This document shows, in pieces, positions 5,012 through 8,663 of a DNA stretch of 8,663 nucleotides. Origin of the DNA: Caulobacteraceae bacterium (GTDB lineage: Bacteria; Pseudomonadota; Alphaproteobacteria; Caulobacterales; Caulobacteraceae). The position numbers were made by a program, and so were the translations under genes. The notes under the pieces are model-generated. The model was not told the DNA's origin and searched no databases. It saw only the letters and a program-made list of their open reading frames with translations. The stretch spans positions 1 through 8,663 of the forward strand of contig JASLDZ010000006.1 of NCBI GenBank assembly GCA_030151985.1, in the 5' to 3' direction. Each line of letters opens with the position of its first letter. Position 1 is the stretch's first letter.

Positions 5012-6139
5012 GTGACCCGCGGCCAGGATCGCCGCGACGCTCACCCGTCCGCGCAGCACGCGGAACACCCAGGCGGTGTAGGCGAGCACGATCGGCAGGA
5101 GCACGAGCGTGGCCAGCAACATCAGGAACAGCGTGGAGGCGCTGGACGAGGCGTTCCACACCGTCAGGCTGGAGTGGGCGTCCGCGGTGCTGGGCAGCAG
5201 GAACGGGAACATCGAGACGCCGACCGTCGCGATGATCCCCGCCGCCGAAAGCGCCGATCCGCCGAGCGCCAGGGCGCCTGCGTCCCGGCGCAGCCCGATC
5301 GCCGCCAGCACCGCGCCGCCGAAGCCCAGCACGGGCGCGGCCACGGCAGCCCGGAACGCGCGGTAGTTGGCCAGCCACCCCCCCGCCGCCCTTGTCGCGA
5401 CGGTGTGGAGCGGGTTGGAGGGCGCGTCCGGCCCGGGCGTGCTCACCAGCTCGAAGCCCAGCCCGCCGAGGCGCACGAACGCCCAGCCCGCCAGGAACAG
5501 CAGCACCACCAGCGCCGCCGCGACCTGCCCGGCGGCGCGGGCGCGGTGACGCACCGCGCCTGGCTCCGCCTTGAGGCTCAGCCACGCGGCCCCGTGCATC
5601 GCGACCATCGCCACCGACAGCAGGCCGCAAGTCAGCGTGAAGGGCGTGAACAGGCCCAGCAGGGTGCCCGCGTAGGTGCTGCGCAGGTCCTCGTCGAGCC
5701 GGAAGGGCGCGCCGGAGAGCACGTTCCCCACCGCCACGCCGAACACGAGCGCGGGCACGAGCCCGCCGGTGAACAGCGCCCAGTCCCAGAACCGTCGCCA
5801 CGCGGGGGCCTCGCGCTTGGACCGGTACTTGAACGCCACCGGCCGAAGGATCAGCGCCAGCAGCACCAGGAACATGGCCAGGTAGAAGCCGGAGAAGGCG
5901 GCGGCGTAGACGAAGGGCCAGGCGGCGAAGATCGCCCCACCTCCGAGGATGAACCACACTTGGTTGCCCTCCCACGTCGGGCCGACGGTGTTGATCGCTA
6001 GGCGCCGCTCCGCATCCGTGCGGGCCACCCAGGGCAGCAGGGTGGCCACCCCCAGGTCGAACCCGTCGGTGACAGTGAAGCCGATCAGAAGCACGCCGAG
6101 CAGCGCCCACCAGATCACGCGCAGGATCTCGTACGGCAT
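5000..6139 (-). CDS. cydB: Cytochrome bd ubiquinol oxidase subunit II
   Basis: A 379-residue, mostly hydrophobic protein with about nine predicted membrane helices, the usual size for CydB. It pairs with CydA in the inner membrane to form the quinol oxidase that reduces oxygen to water with high affinity. Family landmarks near the N-terminus are TVTDGFDLGVATLLP (22-36), GPTWEGNQVW (53-62) and the helix FVYAAAFSGFYLAMF that follows; near the C-terminus, SMFPFLLPSTADAHSSLTVW and the next helices fit the family. The ATG at 6139 has AAGGAG (6153-6148) 8 nt upstream, and that ribosome site overlaps the TAA stop of cydA, so the two subunits are likely translationally coupled. The protein ends in DVY, encoded inside a 14-bp tandem duplication. 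Confidence 0.98.
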   Translation of the reverse strand: MPYEILRVIWWALLGVLLIGFTVTDGFDLGVATLLPWVARTDAERRLAINTVGPTWEGNQVWFILGGGAIFAAWPFVYAAAFSGFYLAMFLVLLALILRPVAFKYRSKREAPAWRRFWDWALFTGGLVPALVFGVAVGNVLSGAPFRLDEDLRSTYAGTLLGLFTPFTLTCGLLSVAMVAMHGAAWLSLKAEPGAVRHRARAAGQVAAALVVLLFLAGWAFVRLGGLGFELVSTPGPDAPSNPLHTVATRAAGGWLANYRAFRAAVAAPVLGFGGAVLAAIGLRRDAGALALGGSALSAAGIIATVGVSMFPFLLPSTADAHSSLTVWNASSSASTLFLMLLATLVLLPIVLAYTAWVFRVLRGRVSVAAILAAGHDVY

Positions 6140-6151
6140 GGGCGGCGCTCC

Positions 6152-7735
6152 TTATTCGGCCGGGACGGGGTGGGCGAAGGGGAGCGGCGCGCCCCGGCCT
6201 TGCGGCCTCGCGGCGGCGGGCGCGCCGCCGGAGGGGCCCTTGCGGATCAGGTGCGCGAGCAGCCCGACCTCCACCACCGCAAGCGCGCCGTAGACGAGGG
6301 TGAAGCCCGCGATGGTCAGCCAGAGGTCCGTGCGCGTCAGGCTGGAGGCGCCGAGCGCGGTGGGCAGCACGCCCTCGATAGCCCAGGGCTGACGCCCGAT
6401 CTCGGCCACCACCCAGCCCAGTTCGGCGGCAACCCACGGCAGCGGGATCGCCGCGACGCCCGCCCACAGGAGCCACCGCGGCTCGCGCCGCCACAGCGAC
6501 GCCACCAGGAAGGCGGTCCCGAACAGAGCGATGAACAGGAAGCCGACGCCCGCCATCAGGCGGAAGCCGAAGAACATCAGCGGCACGTTCGGCACTGTGT
6601 CCCACGCCGCCTGCACCACCTGGGCGGGCGTGGCCCTGCGCGGGTCGGCGACGTAGCGCTTGAGCAGCAGGCCATAGCCGAGGTCGCGCCCGTGCTCGGC
6701 GAACACCGCCCGGGCGCGCGGATCGTCCGGCGCACGCTTCAGCGTCTGCACCGCGCCATAGGCCAGGACGCCGGACTCGATGCGCGTCTGCGCGACCGCC
6801 ACCATCTCGGTGATGCTCGCGACGGGCTTGTTGAGGCTGCGGGTGGCGATCAGCCCCAGCACCCAGGGCGCGCGCACGGCGTAGCGGGTCTCGCGCGCCT
6901 TCAGGTCGGGCACGCCGAACAGGGTCAGGCCGGCGGGGGCGGGCTCGGGCCTCCAGGCCGCCTCGATGGCGGCAAGCTTCATCTTCTGGTTGTCGGTCAG
7001 CGTGTAGCCGCTCTCGTCGCCCAGGACGACGGTGGAGAGCGCGGCCAGGAGGCCGAAGGCGGCGGCCACGTTCATCGAGCGCCGCGCGACCTCCGGGTGG
7101 CGCCCCCGCAAGAGGTAGAGCGCCGAGATCCCGAACACGAAGGCCGAGGCGATCAGGTAGCCGGCCGAGACCGTGTGCACGAACTTGGCCTGCGCCACGG
7201 GGTTGAAGACCACGGCGGCGAAGTCGGTCACCTCCATCCGCATGGTCTGCGGGTTGAACGCCGCGCCCACCGAATGCTGCATCCAGCCGTTGGCGATCAG
7301 GATCCACAGCGCCGAGAGGTTGGTGCCGAGCGCGACCAGGAAGGTGACCAGGAGGTGGGCGGGCTTGGACAGCTTCTCCCAGCCGAAGAACATCAGCCCG
7401 ACGAAGGTCGCTTCCAGGAAGAAGGCCATGAGGCCCTCGATCGCCAGCGGCGCACCGAAGATGTCGCCGACGTAGTGCGAGTAGTAGGCCCAGTTGGTCC
7501 CGAACTCGAACTCCATGGTCAGGCCGGTGGCGACGCCGAGGGCGAAGTTGACACCGAACAGCGCGCCCCAGAACTTCGTGATGCGTAGCCAGATCTCGCG
7601 CCCGCTCATCACGTAAAGGCTCTCCATGATGAAGAGCATCCAAGAGAGGCCCAGCGTCAGCGGCACGAAGAGGAAGTGATAGAGCGCCGTCAGCGCGAAC
7701 TGCAGGCGGGACAGGTCGACGACGTCGAGGTCCAT
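6152..7735 (-). CDS. cydA: Cytochrome bd ubiquinol oxidase subunit I
   Basis: A 527-residue inner-membrane subunit carrying all three haems. It starts MDLDVVDLSRLQFALTALYH. By alignment with E. coli CydA (H19, H186, M393), the haem ligands are His20, His187 (KFVHTV) and Met394 (FRLMAG). Glu100 and Glu108 correspond to the proton-path acidic residues, and Lys253/Glu258 in KLAAIEAAW to the quinol-binding pair. GRQPW is intact at 447-451. The length and the insert after about residue 260 indicate the long Q-loop type, like E. coli bd-I, rather than the short-loop cyanide-insensitive CioA. The ATG at 7735 has GGAG 10 nt upstream; a frame continues further upstream, but family homology begins here. 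It is the first gene of cydA-cydB-cydX-channel, with an Fnr/FixK box 88 nt before the start. Confidence 0.99.
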   Translation of the reverse strand: MDLDVVDLSRLQFALTALYHFLFVPLTLGLSWMLFIMESLYVMSGREIWLRITKFWGALFGVNFALGVATGLTMEFEFGTNWAYYSHYVGDIFGAPLAIEGLMAFFLEATFVGLMFFGWEKLSKPAHLLVTFLVALGTNLSALWILIANGWMQHSVGAAFNPQTMRMEVTDFAAVVFNPVAQAKFVHTVSAGYLIASAFVFGISALYLLRGRHPEVARRSMNVAAAFGLLAALSTVVLGDESGYTLTDNQKMKLAAIEAAWRPEPAPAGLTLFGVPDLKARETRYAVRAPWVLGLIATRSLNKPVASITEMVAVAQTRIESGVLAYGAVQTLKRAPDDPRARAVFAEHGRDLGYGLLLKRYVADPRRATPAQVVQAAWDTVPNVPLMFFGFRLMAGVGFLFIALFGTAFLVASLWRREPRWLLWAGVAAIPLPWVAAELGWVVAEIGRQPWAIEGVLPTALGASSLTRTDLWLTIAGFTLVYGALAVVEVGLLAHLIRKGPSGGAPAAARPQGRGAPLPFAHPVPAE

Positions 7736-7813
7736 GGACGGGCGGCTCCGGGCTCCCGGACGCCGGCGGGACCGGGCGGGGCGAGCCAGGGCTAGCCTCG
7801 CGTCCCGCCTTCG

Positions 7814-7833
7814 GCCTTGAGGTGGATCAAGGC
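7814..7833. promoter_or_regulatory. Fnr/FixK box between divergent cydA and cydD
   Basis: TTGAGGTGGATCAA (7817-7830) fits TTGAT-N4-ATCAA with one mismatch, and the palindrome extends to GCCTTGA / TCAAGGC, seven perfect bases per arm. It lies in the 129-bp divergent region, centred 88 nt from the cydA ATG and 41 nt from the cydD ATG. Low-oxygen control of cyd genes by Fnr/FixK-type regulators is well established in alphaproteobacteria. For cydA, the -41.5 spacing puts transcription start near 7782 with TAGCCC (7794-7789) as a poor -10, as expected for an activator-dependent promoter. Confidence 0.82.
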
Positions 7834-7864
7834 GGCGCGGTCGCGGCCCGGCGAACGCTCGGCC

Positions 7865-8663
7865 ATGACCGCCGCCGACCTCGCCACAACCCAACCTCGC
7901 GACGCGCGTCGGTGGCTCTCGGAGGCGGCGGGCGGCGGGCGCGCGGCGCCCGTGCTGACGCTGCTGGACGTCGCGCCCGCCGTCGCCTTCGCAGCTGGGC
8001 TCGGCGGCGCGCTGCAGGCGTGGCCTCGCGGCTTGGTGGCCGTGTGGCCGTGGCTGGCGCTGATGGCCGTCGCAGGAGGCGCGCGCGGCGGGCTGTCGGC
8101 GTTCGCGCAAGCCTCCGCCGCCGAGGCCGGTCGGCGCGTGACCGCGGCGGCGCGCGCTCGCCTGGCCCGCGCCACGCTGAGCGAGCCGCTCGGCTCGCGC
8201 AGGCCGCTGGGAGAAGCGTCGACCCGGATCATGGAAGGGGTGGACACGCTCGACGGCTATGCCGCACGCTTCGTCCCCGCGCGCCTGTCCGCCGCGACCG
8301 CGCCTCTGCTCGTGGCCGCCGCCATGCTGCCCGCCTCGCCGGTGGCGGCGGCGATCGTGCTCCTCACCTTTATCCCCTTCGTGGCCGCCATGATCCTGGC
8401 CGGCGGGGCCGCAGCCGAGGAGGGCCGGATGCAGCTCATGGCGCTGCAGCGGCTGGGCGGGATGCTTGCCGACCGGGTGCGGGCCCTCTCCGTCGTGCTC
8501 GCGTTCGGCGCGGAGGCGCGGACGACGCGTGACGTGGCTGACGCCTCCGACGAGGTCGCCGAGCGCACGATGCGGGTGCTGCGGCGCGCCTTCCTCTCCT
8601 CCGCCGCGCTGGAGTTCTTCGCAGCGCTCTCGGTGGCGCTGACGGCGGTCTACTGCGGCTTCG
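7865..8663 (+). CDS. cydD: Thiol reductant ABC exporter subunit CydD, N-terminal part (runs off right edge)
   Basis: The open frame from ATG 7865 continues without a stop to the window end, giving 266 residues of a protein normally about 550-590 long. It is the membrane domain of CydD, which with CydC exports cysteine and glutathione to the periplasm and is needed to assemble cytochrome bd. Supporting landmarks are IMEGVDTLDGYAARFVPAR (122-140), LADRVRALSVVLAFGAEAR (201-219) and TMRVLRRAFLSSAALEFFAA then LSVALTAVYCGF at the end. Hydrophobic helices lie at about 29-52, 57-72, 145-160 and 160-180. The ATPase domain and presumably cydC lie beyond the edge. No Shine-Dalgarno sequence precedes the ATG. 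An in-frame TTG at 7817 lies inside the Fnr box and is an unlikely start. Divergence from cydABX around a shared Fnr/FixK box fits joint induction at low oxygen. Confidence 0.94.
   Translation, partial: MTAADLATTQPRDARRWLSEAAGGGRAAPVLTLLDVAPAVAFAAGLGGALQAWPRGLVAVWPWLALMAVAGGARGGLSAFAQASAAEAGRRVTAAARARLARATLSEPLGSRRPLGEASTRIMEGVDTLDGYAARFVPARLSAATAPLLVAAAMLPASPVAAAIVLLTFIPFVAAMILAGGAAAEEGRMQLMALQRLGGMLADRVRALSVVLAFGAEARTTRDVADASDEVAERTMRVLRRAFLSSAALEFFAALSVALTAVYCGF

Noticed and set aside
4421..6001. Plus-strand open frame of 526 codons across the channel gene, cydX and cydB
   Set aside because: It overlaps three recognisable minus-strand genes and has a low-complexity Arg/Gly/Glu-rich composition.
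6170..7588. Plus-strand open frame of 472 codons opposite cydA
   Set aside because: It is a GC-driven shadow of cydA: rich in Arg, Gly, His and Gln, with no domain and no ribosome site.
4857..7643. A 928-codon minus-strand frame that ends with the CydX sequence
   Set aside because: Only its last 38 codons are real (cydX, with its own ribosome site). The rest is an out-of-frame reading of cydB and cydA.
1..8663. CRISPR array, tRNA/rRNA genes, transposase or phage genes
   Set aside because: No regularly spaced repeats, no cloverleaf or rRNA sequence, and no transposase, integrase or phage proteins were seen on either strand.

Overview
The window is a GC-rich chromosomal piece from an alphaproteobacterium, most likely of the Caulobacterales/Rhodospirillales kind. 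Reasons: very high GC in the coding regions, alphaproteobacterial-type SoxB, CydA/CydB/CydX and CydD sequences, and Fnr/FixK-type operators (TTGA-N6-TCAA with GC flanks). I cannot name the genus from sequence alone.

Layout. At the left edge the first 19 codons of purU (formyltetrahydrofolate deformylase) run leftward out of the window. Divergent from it, at 239-1951, is a striking hybrid gene: the N-terminal ~234 residues of sarcosine oxidase beta subunit (SoxB) are joined in frame to a secreted-type acetamidase/formamidase that has lost its start codon. The rest of soxB and soxDAG are absent. A 13-codon leader ORF overlaps the hybrid's ATG by ATGA. A secreted MetX-like alpha/beta hydrolase follows 15 nt downstream.

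The middle (about 3120-4330) holds small genes: a two-helix membrane protein of noticeably lower GC (3401-3625), a UVR-motif protein (3792-4094) preceded by three mutually competing complementary segments that could hide its Shine-Dalgarno sequence, and, on the minus strand, a 61-residue membrane protein (4143-4328) placed exactly where an Fnr/FixK-activated gene should be.

The right half is a cytochrome bd oxidase locus. cydA, cydB, cydX (38 aa) and a small potassium-channel-like membrane protein form a tight minus-strand operon. cydD (assembly factor, ABC exporter of cysteine/glutathione) starts divergently and runs off the right edge. A palindromic Fnr/FixK box lies between cydA and cydD. 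A second box with the same deviant half-site (TTGAG instead of TTGAT) lies at the other end of the operon, in front of the 61-residue gene. The simplest reading is a low-oxygen regulon: terminal oxidase, its assembly exporter, a channel-like protein whose selectivity filter has lost its GYGD signature, and a small histidine-containing membrane protein, all next to one another.

The candidates for undescribed biology are the microoxic accessory genes attached to cydABX (degenerate channel and FixK-box small protein), the RNA-switch-like leader of the UVR protein, and the SoxB-acetamidase fusion, which may instead be a deletion scar or an assembly join.
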